64,000 nucleotides of DNA from Ardenticatenaceae bacterium (GTDB taxonomy: Bacteria; Chloroflexota; Anaerolineae; Promineifilales; Promineifilaceae), in NCBI GenBank assembly GCA_020634375.1, contig JACKBX010000002.1, forward strand, positions 642,795 to 706,794. The letters run 5' to 3'. A program made the position numbers and the translations under genes. This document shows, in pieces, positions 1-9,633 of this stretch (within the stretch, counting starts at the first letter, position 1; each line of letters starts with the position of its first letter). The notes under the pieces are model-generated. The model was not told the DNA's origin and did not search any database. It worked only from the letters and a program-made list of their open reading frames with translations.

Positions 1-378
1 CAGCACATCATGGCTGAGGGGGAACTGCGCTATCACCTGTGGCAAAATCACGCCAAACAAATCCACTAACACAGAAAAAATGGTCGCTGAAATAAGCGTA
101 CTGACCACAAATCGCCAGCGCCCCAACTGGAAAAAGCCCAGCACCAGCATGGGCACATTCATAACCCAGTACATCAGCCCCACCGGCCAATCGGTATAAT
201 GATTGACCATGATGGCAACGCCGGACAGCCCGCCGGAAACGATATTATTAGGCACTTGAAACAAGGCATACCCCAACGCCGCCAGCCCCGTACCCGCCAG
301 CAAGTACAGCGTCGTCTGCAAGGCGTGCCAAAGGGTGCGCTGCGTGAGTAGTTTCTTTTGCTGAAATTGTTTTTTCAT
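1..378 (-). CDS. YitT family membrane protein (N-terminal part, runs off window)
   Basis: The minus strand from 378 to the window edge reads 126 codons without a stop, so this is the N-terminal part of a gene whose end lies outside. It starts with a basic stretch (MKKQFQQKKLL), followed by hydrophobic segments and 'PNNIVSGGLSGVAIMVN', the glycine-rich motif typical of YitT/DUF161 multipass membrane proteins near their first helices. A Shine-Dalgarno-like TGAGGTGA lies about 10 bases before the ATG. The 102-base gap upstream holds only a short stem (CAGACCC/GGGTCTG) of unclear role. The function of YitT proteins is poorly defined; transport has been proposed. The family call rests on this motif and the hydropathy. 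Confidence 0.72.
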   Translation of the reverse strand, partial: MKKQFQQKKLLTQRTLWHALQTTLYLLAGTGLAALGYALFQVPNNIVSGGLSGVAIMVNHYTDWPVGLMYWVMNVPMLVLGFFQLGRWRFVVSTLISATIFSVLVDLFGVILPQVIAQFPLSHDVL

Positions 379-480
379 CTTATCTATCACCTCAAATAGA
401 CAGACCCCAAGGAGCTTTCTCGCCCTCAGGGTCTGCTAATCGTTGACTATCAAGTTGCTCTGTATCCGCCATACGTGGCG

Positions 481-837
481 TTACGCTTGATTCGCCTCCC
501 ACTTTGCCACGCATTCATCGCAGGGGCAAGCGCCGCGCAGATATTGCCAGGTGTAAATGCCCGTCCAGTGCCCATCGCTCCACTGAAAGGTGAGGGCATA
601 GCTGCCGGTCATTTGCACATTTTCCAGGTTCAGCCCTTCGTTGGGCGTATCGCGCACAATCAGGGGATTGGCTGGCGTGCCCATGTTCTCATGGCCGCCT
701 TTGCACTCCGCGCAGGGGCACTCCGCCCGCAGCCCGGCAAAGGGATAGTTGCTCACATGCCCATCATCCCAGGTGATGGTTAGAATTCGTTTGGTTCGGT
801 CGGCTGTTACGCCGGTTGGTTTTGGATGGTTTGTCAT
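481..837 (-). CDS. DUF971 domain protein
   Basis: This 118-residue protein is almost entirely one DUF971 (gamma-butyrobetaine-hydroxylase-like N-terminal) domain. The diagnostic core is 'LTITWDDGHVSNYPF', then a CPCAEC cysteine cluster, then 'LTFQWSDGHWTGIYTW', then a second CPCDEC cluster near the C-terminus. The two CPCxEC motifs suggest metal binding, possibly a Zn or Fe-S site; that is an inference. Some family members are linked to Fe-S cluster handling (the ApbC/Mrp neighbourhood), but no such partner is adjacent here. GAGGG lies just before the ATG. It sits 54 bases downstream of valS on the same strand and could be read through from it. Confidence 0.85.
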   Translation of the reverse strand: MTNHPKPTGVTADRTKRILTITWDDGHVSNYPFAGLRAECPCAECKGGHENMGTPANPLIVRDTPNEGLNLENVQMTGSYALTFQWSDGHWTGIYTWQYLRGACPCDECVAKWEANQA

Positions 838-890
838 ATTTACCCTCTTTATTCACGCGTCACCTATACCGGATAACACATGATGGTTGA

Positions 891-3569
891 TTACAATGAT
901 GCCAGCCGTTCACTCAATTCGGCGTGGCTGGCCTGGGCATGAGTTAGTTTGTCACGCTCTTTTTGCACAACGGCCGTTGGCGCTTTCTCGGCAAAGGGGC
1001 CGTTGAGCAAGCCAGTGAGCCGCTTAATCTCTTTGTCTAATCCGGCCAACTCTTTTTCCAGCCGTGCTTTTTCTTGGGCCAGGTCTACCATCCCTGCCAA
1101 TGGCAAATAACAGGTGACGTTGCCTAAAGCAATGGTCAGCGCCTGCGCTGGCGCATCTGCAGTGGCGGCAATGGTGAGCTTGTCGGCGTCCAGGCGGGCC
1201 AGGAAGGAGAGGATAGCGCGTTGGGATTGGTAGAAGTCGGTTTTGTCGGCGGCGGTAAGTACGGCCGTAATCCATTTACCCGGTTCTACACCCTGTTCGG
1301 AGCGGGCGGCGCGAATGCGCGTCACCAATTCGCGCAACTGCTCAAAGTCGGCAGCGTCGGCGGTGTATTGGTAGCATTCCTGCCACGCGCCGCACTCCGG
1401 CCAATCGGCAATAATCAGCGCATCTGCCCAGCCTTCGTCCGGTTGAATGCCAATTTCCGATTCCACGAACGCCTGCTTGAGCTGCTGCCACGTCTCCTCA
1501 GTCACGAAGGGGATAAACGGATGCAGCAAACGCAGACTGTCATCAAGGACGCGGCGCAAAACGGAGAGGGTTGTCCAGGCACGGCCGTTTCCCACACCCA
1601 ACTGCACCTTCGCCAATTCCACGTACCAGTCAGCAAACTCGCCCCAAAGGAAATCGTAAACCTGTCGTCCTGCTTCGCCATATTGGTAGTTGTCCATCAA
1701 GCGGTTCACGTCGCGGGTCACTTCGCTGAGACGGGTGAGAATCCATTTGTCAGCCGGTGTGTATTCAACCATACCCGGTTTATCTTCGGCAGTCGCCTTA
1801 TCCAGGCTGCGCGTGATGAAGCGAGCCGTGTTCCAAATTTTGTTGGCAAAATTGCGATTGCTCGCCACGCGATCCACAGAAAGATTGAGGTCGTTGCCAG
1901 GCGAACCGCTGGTCAGCAGTGTGAAACGCAGCGCATCCGTGCCGTATTCGCCCATCACCTCCAACGGGTCAGTCACATTGCCCTTTGTTTTAGACATCTT
2001 TTGCCCGTGCTCATCGCGTACTAACCCGTGCAAATAGATGGTGTGGAAGGGGATGTCGTTCATGAAGAGCAGGCTAGTCATCGCCATGCGTGCCACCCAG
2101 AAAAAGAGAATATCGTAGCCGGTTTCCATCACGTCGGTGGGGAAGAAGCGTTCCAAATCCTCGGTCTGGTCGGGCCAGCCCAACGTAGAGAAGGGCCAGA
2201 GTGCGCTGCTGAACCAGGTGTCAAGTACGTCGGGGTCTTGCTGGATGTTGGCGCTGCCACACGCTTCGCAGGTGGTGGGGTCTATGCGGGCAACGGTGTG
2301 ATGCCCGCAGTCGTCGCAGTACCATACGGGGATGCGGTGTCCCCACCAAAGCTGGCGGCTGATGCACCAGGGCCGTATGTTTTCCAGCCAGTTGTCCCAA
2401 ATTTTGTTGAAGCGATCGGGCACGATGCGGATACGGCCGTTATGCACCGCTTGCAGCGCCATCTTCGCCATCGGTTCCGCATCCACAAACCATTGACGGC
2501 TGACCATTGGCTCAATCACCTCGCCGCCACGCTGGCTGCGCGGCACGCTGAGGGTGTGCGGCTCTGTTTTAAGGGTAAGGTCAGCCGCTTCCATGTCCGC
2601 CCACAGCTTCTTGCGGGCATCAAAGCGATCCATCCCGGCATAAGGGCCAGCATGTCCGTTTAACGTGGCGTCTTTGTGGAGAATGTTGATGATCTCCAAG
2701 CCGTGACGCTGCCCAATTTCAAAGTCGTTGGGGTCGTGACCAGGGGTCACTTTGAGTGCGCCTGTGCCGAAAGCCATGTCCACGTATTCGTCGGCGATGA
2801 TGGGAATTTCGCGGTTGAGCATGGGCACAAGGCAGGTTTTGCCCACGTAGGCAGTGTAGCGCTCGTCATCTGGATGAACGGCAACGGCCGTATCCCCCAA
2901 AATGGTCTCCGGGCGCGTCGTCGCCACCGGCAAAAAGCCGCCGCCCTTCACCGGGTATTTGAAATGGTACATGAAGCCTTGTTCTTCGCTGTATTCCACT
3001 TCAAGGTCGGAAACGGCCGTTTGCAACCCCGGCGACCAATTCACCAAATACTCCGCCTGATAAATCAGCCCCATGCGGTACATGCGCACAAACGATTCGC
3101 GTACCGCACGGGAAAGACCCTCATCCAGCGTAAAGCGCGTGCGCTCCCAATCCGCCGACGCCCCCAAATGGCGCAACTGCTTGATGATGTACCCACCATA
3201 GCGCTCTTTCCATTCCCAGGTGCGATCCAGAAATTCCTCACGGCCCACTTCCACACGAGACGTGCCCTCACGCAGCAGCAGCTTTTCTACTTGTAACTGC
3301 GTGGCAATACCAGCATGATCTGTGCCTGGAACCCAAAGAGCGGCACGCCCTTGCATCCGCGCCCGGCGAATCATCAAGTCTTCCAGAGCCACAAACATAG
3401 CGTGCCCCATGTGCAGTTCGCCGGTCACGTTGGGCGGCGGGATGGAGATGACAAAGGGTTTGCCATCAGGCAAGTTCACTTCTGGCTTGAACCAGCCATT
3501 TTCTTCCCACCACTGGTAAAGGCGCTCTTCTGTAGCCTGAAAATCATACGCTTTGGGCATTTCACTCAT
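891..3569 (-). CDS. valS: Valyl-tRNA synthetase
   Basis: A class Ia aminoacyl-tRNA synthetase that charges tRNA-Val in the cytoplasm. The HIGH signature appears as HMGH (in 'PPPNVTGELHMGHAM', about residue 45) and the KMSKS signature as KMSKT in 'GQKMSKTKGN'. 'WCISRQLWWGHRIPVWYC' is the zinc/catalytic insert. The last 65 residues form the ValS tRNA-binding coiled-coil arm ('DLAQEKARLEKELAGLDKEI'). I chose the ATG at 3569 (892 aa) because GAGGAA sits right before it; the 14 codons upstream are only translated heptamer repeat. The length is normal for the family. A T-box leader upstream implies control by uncharged tRNA-Val. Confidence 0.96.
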   Translation of the reverse strand: MSEMPKAYDFQATEERLYQWWEENGWFKPEVNLPDGKPFVISIPPPNVTGELHMGHAMFVALEDLMIRRARMQGRAALWVPGTDHAGIATQLQVEKLLLREGTSRVEVGREEFLDRTWEWKERYGGYIIKQLRHLGASADWERTRFTLDEGLSRAVRESFVRMYRMGLIYQAEYLVNWSPGLQTAVSDLEVEYSEEQGFMYHFKYPVKGGGFLPVATTRPETILGDTAVAVHPDDERYTAYVGKTCLVPMLNREIPIIADEYVDMAFGTGALKVTPGHDPNDFEIGQRHGLEIINILHKDATLNGHAGPYAGMDRFDARKKLWADMEAADLTLKTEPHTLSVPRSQRGGEVIEPMVSRQWFVDAEPMAKMALQAVHNGRIRIVPDRFNKIWDNWLENIRPWCISRQLWWGHRIPVWYCDDCGHHTVARIDPTTCEACGSANIQQDPDVLDTWFSSALWPFSTLGWPDQTEDLERFFPTDVMETGYDILFFWVARMAMTSLLFMNDIPFHTIYLHGLVRDEHGQKMSKTKGNVTDPLEVMGEYGTDALRFTLLTSGSPGNDLNLSVDRVASNRNFANKIWNTARFITRSLDKATAEDKPGMVEYTPADKWILTRLSEVTRDVNRLMDNYQYGEAGRQVYDFLWGEFADWYVELAKVQLGVGNGRAWTTLSVLRRVLDDSLRLLHPFIPFVTEETWQQLKQAFVESEIGIQPDEGWADALIIADWPECGAWQECYQYTADAADFEQLRELVTRIRAARSEQGVEPGKWITAVLTAADKTDFYQSQRAILSFLARLDADKLTIAATADAPAQALTIALGNVTCYLPLAGMVDLAQEKARLEKELAGLDKEIKRLTGLLNGPFAEKAPTAVVQKERDKLTHAQASHAELSERLASL

Positions 3570-3593
3570 TTCAATTCCTCGATTTACGATTGG

Positions 3594-3621
3594 CGATTTA
3601 CGATTGGCCAATCGTAAATCG
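3594..3621 (-). repeat. Perfect 28-bp palindrome made of heptamer repeats before valS
   Basis: Two heptamers (CGATTTA, CGATTGG) are followed by their exact reverse complement, with no spacer. It lies between the valS leader terminator and the valS ribosome-binding site, so in the transcript it would fold as a hairpin about 25 bases before the start codon. Confidence 0.8.
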
Positions 3622-3930
3622 TCAATAAAAAAGCTCTCTCATCCTCAAGGACGAAAGAGCATAACTTACGTGGTACCACCTTGATTCCAGTAATCAGTAA
3701 ACAGTAAACAGTTAACAGATTATGGCGCTCATTGCAGCAATAACGGGCTAACCCGGTTCCGATTACTGATTACCGTTTACTAATAACCGTTCGTCGGAAC
3801 AACTCCTGGGCGACATTCGGCGCTTTTTGCCTGTGTGGGGTTGCAGCCTATTGCCCCAACACTCTCTGGAAGGCAGACATTTCACTGTCGGCGCTTACTC
3901 TTCCCATTCATAGTCTTTGTGTATGTCAAT
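3622..3930 (-). promoter_or_regulatory. T-box riboswitch controlling valS
   Basis: On the minus strand the leader carries the T-box core AAGGTGGTACCACG (plus-strand 3669-3682), which pairs with the tRNA acceptor end. It is followed at once by a GC-rich hairpin and a T run, the normal antiterminator/terminator arrangement. Further upstream are 'GGGAAGAGTAAG' (about 3891-3905) and 'CAGAGAG...GGCTG', resembling the conserved 5' elements of T-box leaders. Position and downstream gene predict tRNA-Val as effector; I could not place the specifier codon with certainty. Inverted CAGTAAT-type heptamer arrays (about 3690-3720 and 3765-3790) are inserted between the 5' elements and the antiterminator. 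Confidence 0.85.
3627..3660 (-). terminator. Intrinsic terminator of the valS T-box leader
   Basis: The minus strand reads GCTCTTTCGTCC, a short loop, GGATGAGAGAGC and then six T residues. This is the regulated terminator that the T-box antiterminator competes with. Confidence 0.85.
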
Positions 3931-3981
3931 GGAGCCAAGTATAGCAAGGGGAGGATAGAGGAGCAAGAGGGGAAACGGCCG

Positions 3982-4980
3982 TTACTCCCCCCGATACACC
4001 CGCTCTAAACGGGAAATCGCATACAAGGCTACCAGCGCCGAAATACCTGCCATCAAATATGCCTCCAGCACCGTCGCCTTCGTCAAAAATACTCCCACCA
4101 TGCCAAATGCCCCGGTAAACAAATACAAAATCAAAACAGCTTCCCGCTGACTATAACCCATCTTCACCAAGCGATGGCTGGTATGATCTTTTCCGGCCGT
4201 ATTCGGGCTAACCCCCCGGCGAATCCGCGAAATCACCACCAGCGACGTATCAAAAATGGGCAATCCCAGAATAAACACCGGGACCATCCAGGTGACGATA
4301 TTGGCATTTTCAGGGAAACGCAGTTGCAAGCCCAAAATTGCCAGCACAAAACCTAAAAAGAGTGCGCCCACATCCCCCATGAAAATCTGCGCCGGTTTGA
4401 AATTGTAACGTAAGAAACCGAGGCACGCGCCCAACACGGCCGCAGCCAATGCCGCCACCAAAAATTGCTCGTTCAACGCCCCCAACAGCAGCATAAACGC
4501 CGCCGCCACCGCGCTGACACCCGCGCTCAAGCCATCCATATTGTCCAAGAAGTTGATGGCATTGCTAATGCCTGCCAGCCAAAAAAGGGTCAGTGCATAA
4601 TTGAGGGCATCTGGGACAGGAAGCTGTACACGCACATCAAACCAGATGAGAATGGCCCCGCCAATTAGCTGCCCACCTAGTTTGGCCCATGCTGGCAGCC
4701 CATTGCGATCATCCCACAAACCAACTAAGGCTACCACCGTCAAGGCTAACAAAATACCCAAGACCTGGTCTGGGGGACGCCCACGATAAACCACTAGCAC
4801 GGCTACAATCGCCCCGCCAAAAATCGCCAGTCCGCCCATTAAAGGCATGGGGGTGCTGTGCAATTTGCGTTGTGCCGGGGCATCGACAAAACCCAATGCC
4901 ACAGCAACCCGGCGAATGGGCGGAATGCTAAACGCCGAAACTGCCAGAGCGATGAAGAAAACGGCGATCACGGCTCGCAT
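3982..4980 (-). CDS. WecA/TagO-type undecaprenyl-phosphate glycosyl-1-phosphate transferase
   Basis: A 332-residue polytopic membrane enzyme of the MraY/WecA family (glycosyltransferase family 4 in the lipid-carrier sense). It starts a surface polysaccharide by moving a sugar-1-phosphate onto undecaprenyl phosphate. Visible family motifs are 'VDAPAQRKLHSTPMPLMGG' near the N-terminus, the catalytic 'NFLDNMDGLSAG' (paired Asp), 'FMGDVGALFLGF', 'DTSLVVISRIRRG' and the cytoplasmic His motif 'DHTSHRLVKMGYS'. About ten hydrophobic segments are visible. It lies 6 bases after the ligase/TPR gene, as the last gene of the polysaccharide locus. A WecA-like role fits better than MraY because no peptidoglycan genes are adjacent. 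Confidence 0.9.
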   Translation of the reverse strand: MRAVIAVFFIALAVSAFSIPPIRRVAVALGFVDAPAQRKLHSTPMPLMGGLAIFGGAIVAVLVVYRGRPPDQVLGILLALTVVALVGLWDDRNGLPAWAKLGGQLIGGAILIWFDVRVQLPVPDALNYALTLFWLAGISNAINFLDNMDGLSAGVSAVAAAFMLLLGALNEQFLVAALAAAVLGACLGFLRYNFKPAQIFMGDVGALFLGFVLAILGLQLRFPENANIVTWMVPVFILGLPIFDTSLVVISRIRRGVSPNTAGKDHTSHRLVKMGYSQREAVLILYLFTGAFGMVGVFLTKATVLEAYLMAGISALVALYAISRLERVYRGE

Positions 4981-4986
4981 GACAGT

Positions 4987-7900
4987 TTACTCGCCTATCT
5001 CTTCAATTTCGATACTTTGGATGATGTCGCCCAAATAATTGGGGTTTGCTTCCGGGTCGCGCAAAGTCAGCGCAGACAAAACCTCGCTGCCCTCGACAAT
5101 TTCACCAAAGATAGTGTACTGGTTATCTAACCAGGGTGTGGCCGCAAAGGTGAGGAAGAATTGGCTGCCGTTGGTGTCCGCTCCTCTGTTTGCCATCGCT
5201 AATAACCCAGGGCGATCAAAGGTAAGGCCATTGTTAACTTCATTAGGAAATTCATAACCAGGGCCGCCCGTGCCTATTCCGGTAGGATCGCCAGCCTGAG
5301 CCATGAAATCAGCAAGTACACGATGGAAGGTTGTGTTGTCGTAGAATCCCTGCCGCGCTAGAAAGACGAAGTTGTTAACGGCGATTGGGGCTTCGTCGTC
5401 AAAAAGGCGTACACGAATGTCACCACGTTCAGTGTGAATGGTGGCAATGTAGGCATTGGCCGGGTCTATGGTGAAGGCGGGCGGGGCTGTGTAATAGTTG
5501 TTGCGGTCAGCGGGGTTGAGGGCGGCTAACGGCCGTTCCCCTTGCACAGGCGTCGTCGATTCCGGCTGAATCTGGGGCAAATCGCTTTCATTCACACCCA
5601 AATCCAAAAGAAGCTGCTGCACCTGCACGGCCACCTCCGTTGGCGCCTGAGCCAGCGCCATTTGCGCCGCTGCAATTGCCGCATCTTTATCACCCAAATT
5701 TTGATACGATGTGGCTATGAGATAATTAATATTCCAGGCTGGCAAACTGCCGCGTGTGTCATACTCCAAAGCGTTGTCATAAGCAAAAATGGCTGGTTCA
5801 TAGTCACCCAATTCCTGCCGAATCTGGCCCAATTGCAGCCAGGCACGCGCATTCTTTTGGTTGTAGTCCAGCCCGCCTGCCAAAGCGTCTGCCGCGTTAG
5901 CATAGTAATCATTGCGCTCCTCGACAGGCAAGGCGGCAGCGCAATTCAAATAAGCGTCAGCCTCAGCAAAGTATGTATCACTAAAGAAGGGGTCAATATC
6001 TAGCGATTCCTGGTAAATTGCCAGCGCACCCTCGCAATCTTGCTTGAGGTCTAATGTCAACACTGCCAGTTCATTACGAATGGTAGAATTTTGCGGACTG
6101 AGGGACAACGCAGTTTGATAATAAGATTCGGCCGCATCCAACCGTTCTTGCCGCGTTGTGGCGTCAGTCGCTAATTGAGCAAGGCGCGTGTTTAGGCGAG
6201 CAAGATTAGCGGTGTGGTCCGTATTCAAGGGATTGATGTCTTGGGCAAGCAGCAAGCGCTGTTCGGCATCATCGAACAACTGCTGCTGGACAATCGGGTC
6301 TGGCTCAATAGTGGAACGCTCCAGATAGGCCCGCCCCAAGAATAAGTAGTAAAAATCTTCGCGTGGAGCCATTCTCAGGGCATCTTCGTAAATGGCGATG
6401 GTGTTGTCCCAGGCAGTGATCCCATCCGCCAGGGTTTGCTGATTACGCCCTAATTGGGTGGCCTGCGTTTCAAAGGGTTTACCACGCTTGAAAACCATAT
6501 CGGCCTGGATGACGCGCATATTGGTTTGGGCCAATCCCCAAAAAGCAAAGCCAAAAAGGAAAACTAGGGCGAGAACGGCCGTCGATTGGCCGAAAGTCCG
6601 TGCGCGCTGCCGCGCCACCAAAAACGCGCCAATAAACAGCACACTAATCACAAAAATGTAAAAAACCGTGAGGAAATTGGTCGCCAGTCCAGCCTCAAAA
6701 ACCCGCAGGTCTTGTATGGTTGCAAACTCCTGCGTCACAGTAGGTGCAATTGAGCTTTTGATGAGATTAGCCTGGATAAACGCATAGAACAAGCCACCCC
6801 CTAATGAGGTGATACCCATCACACCGGCAGGCAACAGAGACTGTTTCCACTGACCATCCCACAGCAGGTAAAGTAAGATACTAGTGATAATGCCCAGCAG
6901 CACTCCTTGCCAAATCGCCCCGGAAATGAGTAGGGGAACTGCGAATAAGAAACCGGTTAGGGCAATAGCAGCGGCCTGAAAACGGCCCCCTTCCCGATTT
7001 TGATATAGGAAGATGGCTGCAACCAGACTGAGCAATGCCCACAAATCCAATAGGGTACGACCTAATGAGCCCGTGACCGTTGTGCTGCGAACGGCCGTAT
7101 ACAAATACCCAGCCCCTAATGCGCTAACTAAAAACGAAAGGGCGAATAGCACAACACCACTCTGGCGGCGGTTGGCACGGAGCTCAGGGGCAACCATTGA
7201 AAACTCCAACTCTCCACTCTTCACCATCTCGCTCAAACTCAACAACAGCCCCAGCCCCCACGTCATGATCATCATGAGAAAGATGAACGGCGAATCGGCA
7301 AATTCCTTGCTTGGATTCACAAATAAGGATTGGTGCAATATCTCTCCTGCGGAAAGATCACTGGCTGACTCAATTACTTTGCCCGGCGGCAGCGAATAGG
7401 TCATGAATTCAAAACCGATGATGCCCACCAGCAGCAGCAAAACCAGCCCGTACAGCAAGGCTGGCCCCCACACATCTTTGCTGGTGGTGATCGTGGCCCG
7501 CCCCTTGCGGCGGCGCACTTTCGTCTCGACCACTGGCTCTTCTTGTTGTATATGCTGCACCTGACCTAACACATACATCAAAGCCACGTAGACAAAAAAG
7601 TGCAACCGGGTGGCGGCAATGGCAATTCCAAAGTGAATTTCGACGTAGTGCGCGAGAACGGCCGTGACCAACCCAATCATCAATAAACGATCTACCTGGA
7701 ACGGCTCCATCTCTGCCGCATCCGCCAATGAAGGCACAAAGAGAGCATAGTAAACCAAATAAAGCACCAAGCCTATAATACTACCAAACGGAATCGCCAC
7801 ACCAATGAAAGGAGCACCCAATGTCTGCGTAATGAGGGCCGTTCCCACTACCGCACCACCAATCCAAAAAGCAATCAACAGATTGCGGTCACGGCGTGAC

Positions 7901-8946
7901 TGCACCACCCCTAACCATTTAAATCCAAAATAAAACACACTGAGGTAAAGCGCCTGCCATACCAAGAAACCTAATGCACCGGTAATGACAATAGCGTCGA
8001 AAGTTTCATTATGCGAGCGGTCTGGCGAAGCGTTGCGTGCCTCAACCGTACCCAATTCAGGCGGGTAAAAACGATTATATGCAACGTACATAGATTCAGG
8101 GCCGTAGCCAATTAACGGCCGTAAAAAATTAAACGAATCCTGGCTGCCATCTGGGTAAACTAACGGCTCATGTGGAGAAATGAGTTCCAATGCTCCTGTC
8201 CAGATAAGCACACGAACACGACCTGTCCCTCCTTCTGACTCAAGCAATCGCCCCAAACGACCAATGGAAGGCAAGCTATGCCATTCCACCAATGTTGCGG
8301 TCATATCTCCTAATACAGGTGTGCCACCAAACTGCTCATCCAATGTACCAGCAAAGTTAAAGACACCCAACCACACGACAAGCACCAATGCCAGCAACAG
8401 CCAGGAAAGCCACAACCAGCGCCAGCCACGACGCACGGCAACCATGAGAAAAATAGCAAGCGTGATCACCCCAATTGAAGCGGCAAATGCAACAAAAGAC
8501 CCCATTGGCCCAGCTAATGACGCCAGTTTCCCAGAAGCTGTTATCTGATTAACTAGAAAATCAAAAACGAAGAAAGAGAGCGCGATACCACCAACGATCA
8601 GCAGCAGCACACGCCCAATATCCATCAAACCAACACGCTTCTGCGAAGGCGCTGCATTACGCAAAGAAACCAGCAAGATAAGGACAAAAGCAAATAACCC
8701 ACTCCCCAACCCTAACCACGGCCCACGGCTGCTAGACCAGTAAATGGCAAGTAGTTGAATCGCAAGCGTAAAAATATAAACAGAAGCACGAATGATGTCA
8801 GCATAGGAAAGTTCTTCATCACCCAAAATATTGGTGAATGCGTCAACAATGCGGGCCAACGTAAACGGCACAACCATGATTAGATAGGCAGCAATAAAAA
8901 TGGCGTTACCCATGTGTCCAGCGGATACGTCGCTGTGTATCACCAC
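4987..8946 (-). CDS. O-antigen ligase/polymerase-like membrane protein fused to TPR and a cyclophilin domain
   Basis: The intact frame encodes 1319 residues; the true N-terminus lies further upstream in broken sequence. Order: a polytopic Wzy/WaaL-type membrane part (starting near 'GHMGNAIFIAAYLIMV', with a large extracytoplasmic loop containing 'RVLIWTGALELI' and 'SHNETFDAIVITGALG'); more membrane helices; TPR repeats from about residue 830 ('FYYLFLGRAYLERS', 'AWLQLGQIRQELGDYEPAI'); and a C-terminal cyclophilin-type peptidyl-prolyl isomerase of about 155 residues ('TTFHRVLADFMAQAGDP', 'GSQFFLTF'). Ligase-TPR proteins are common in Chloroflexota; the terminal PPIase is the unusual part. It probably ligates or polymerises surface glycan at the membrane, with TPR and PPIase domains outside. 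Confidence 0.85.
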   Translation of the reverse strand: MVIHSDVSAGHMGNAIFIAAYLIMVVPFTLARIVDAFTNILGDEELSYADIIRASVYIFTLAIQLLAIYWSSSRGPWLGLGSGLFAFVLILLVSLRNAAPSQKRVGLMDIGRVLLLIVGGIALSFFVFDFLVNQITASGKLASLAGPMGSFVAFAASIGVITLAIFLMVAVRRGWRWLWLSWLLLALVLVVWLGVFNFAGTLDEQFGGTPVLGDMTATLVEWHSLPSIGRLGRLLESEGGTGRVRVLIWTGALELISPHEPLVYPDGSQDSFNFLRPLIGYGPESMYVAYNRFYPPELGTVEARNASPDRSHNETFDAIVITGALGFLVWQALYLSVFYFGFKWLGVVQSRRDRNLLIAFWIGGAVVGTALITQTLGAPFIGVAIPFGSIIGLVLYLVYYALFVPSLADAAEMEPFQVDRLLMIGLVTAVLAHYVEIHFGIAIAATRLHFFVYVALMYVLGQVQHIQQEEPVVETKVRRRKGRATITTSKDVWGPALLYGLVLLLLVGIIGFEFMTYSLPPGKVIESASDLSAGEILHQSLFVNPSKEFADSPFIFLMMIMTWGLGLLLSLSEMVKSGELEFSMVAPELRANRRQSGVVLFALSFLVSALGAGYLYTAVRSTTVTGSLGRTLLDLWALLSLVAAIFLYQNREGGRFQAAAIALTGFLFAVPLLISGAIWQGVLLGIITSILLYLLWDGQWKQSLLPAGVMGITSLGGGLFYAFIQANLIKSSIAPTVTQEFATIQDLRVFEAGLATNFLTVFYIFVISVLFIGAFLVARQRARTFGQSTAVLALVFLFGFAFWGLAQTNMRVIQADMVFKRGKPFETQATQLGRNQQTLADGITAWDNTIAIYEDALRMAPREDFYYLFLGRAYLERSTIEPDPIVQQQLFDDAEQRLLLAQDINPLNTDHTANLARLNTRLAQLATDATTRQERLDAAESYYQTALSLSPQNSTIRNELAVLTLDLKQDCEGALAIYQESLDIDPFFSDTYFAEADAYLNCAAALPVEERNDYYANAADALAGGLDYNQKNARAWLQLGQIRQELGDYEPAIFAYDNALEYDTRGSLPAWNINYLIATSYQNLGDKDAAIAAAQMALAQAPTEVAVQVQQLLLDLGVNESDLPQIQPESTTPVQGERPLAALNPADRNNYYTAPPAFTIDPANAYIATIHTERGDIRVRLFDDEAPIAVNNFVFLARQGFYDNTTFHRVLADFMAQAGDPTGIGTGGPGYEFPNEVNNGLTFDRPGLLAMANRGADTNGSQFFLTFAATPWLDNQYTIFGEIVEGSEVLSALTLRDPEANPNYLGDIIQSIEIEEIGE

Positions 8947-9460
8947 CCGCGTAAAAGGTCAAGGCCAGTGCTGCAACATGCCATAAAAGGCAATAGGAAT
9001 GCTATGATGATGACGGCCGTAATCACCTGCGTAATTTGTGACCATCAGAATTGTCGCCGCCATAAGAGCAAATACCACAACAAGAAAACGTATACGTCCC
9101 TTTGTAAATCCGCAGTAAGATCCGGCCCAACTCACCTGAGGTAAGCGCCGAAAAGATAGTGGATAGTAAATAGACCACACCACCAACAAAAAGACAGGCA
9201 AGATAAAGGGCTGCCGCCAGACGACGTTTCGCCCGCAAACGCAACCAATCCAACTGCTGCCATTTCCTGTTCATTGACAAACTTAACGACCCAAGCGGCA
9301 CTCATCAACAATGCGATTGAACGCAGCAAGGTCAATTTATCTGGCTCAAACACGCGATTTGGGAACAGCCATTAAAGAAAAGTAGGAACAGCAACGATAG
9401 CTGCCAACCAACCATCTCGATAAAAACCATTGCACCATTGGAGAAACCTTTTGAATTCAT
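8947..9460 (-). pseudogene. Frameshifted N-terminal segment of the ligase-TPR-cyclophilin gene
   Basis: Three frames carry consecutive pieces of one membrane protein. 'FEPDKLTLLRSIALLMSAAW' is followed in another frame by 'LAAALYLACLFVGGVVYLL', then in a third by 'FLVVVFALMAATILMV' and 'SIPIAFYGMLQHW', which leads straight into the intact frame at 8946. The likely start is the ATG at 9460 with AAGG just upstream. At least three single-base indels are needed. This is the first gene of the indel-dense block, and its downstream 3.9 kb is clean. Confidence 0.7.
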
Positions 9461-9633
9461 ACCTTCATACCTATTTTATGTGGCACTGCAAACAAAAGAT
9501 TAATGGTTCTTGGAAATTGGTGGAAATCAAGATAGAAACATGAAACGTACCCGAAGATGTTTTATATAAAATTCCAAAGATTCAGTTATCTGACGGAAAA
9601 TGTTACCGCACGGGAGTTAAGCAAGCAAACAGC

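Noticed and set aside
2028..2663. Long plus-strand frame inside valS
   Set aside because: Antisense shadow in high-GC coding DNA; valS motifs on the minus strand are continuous.
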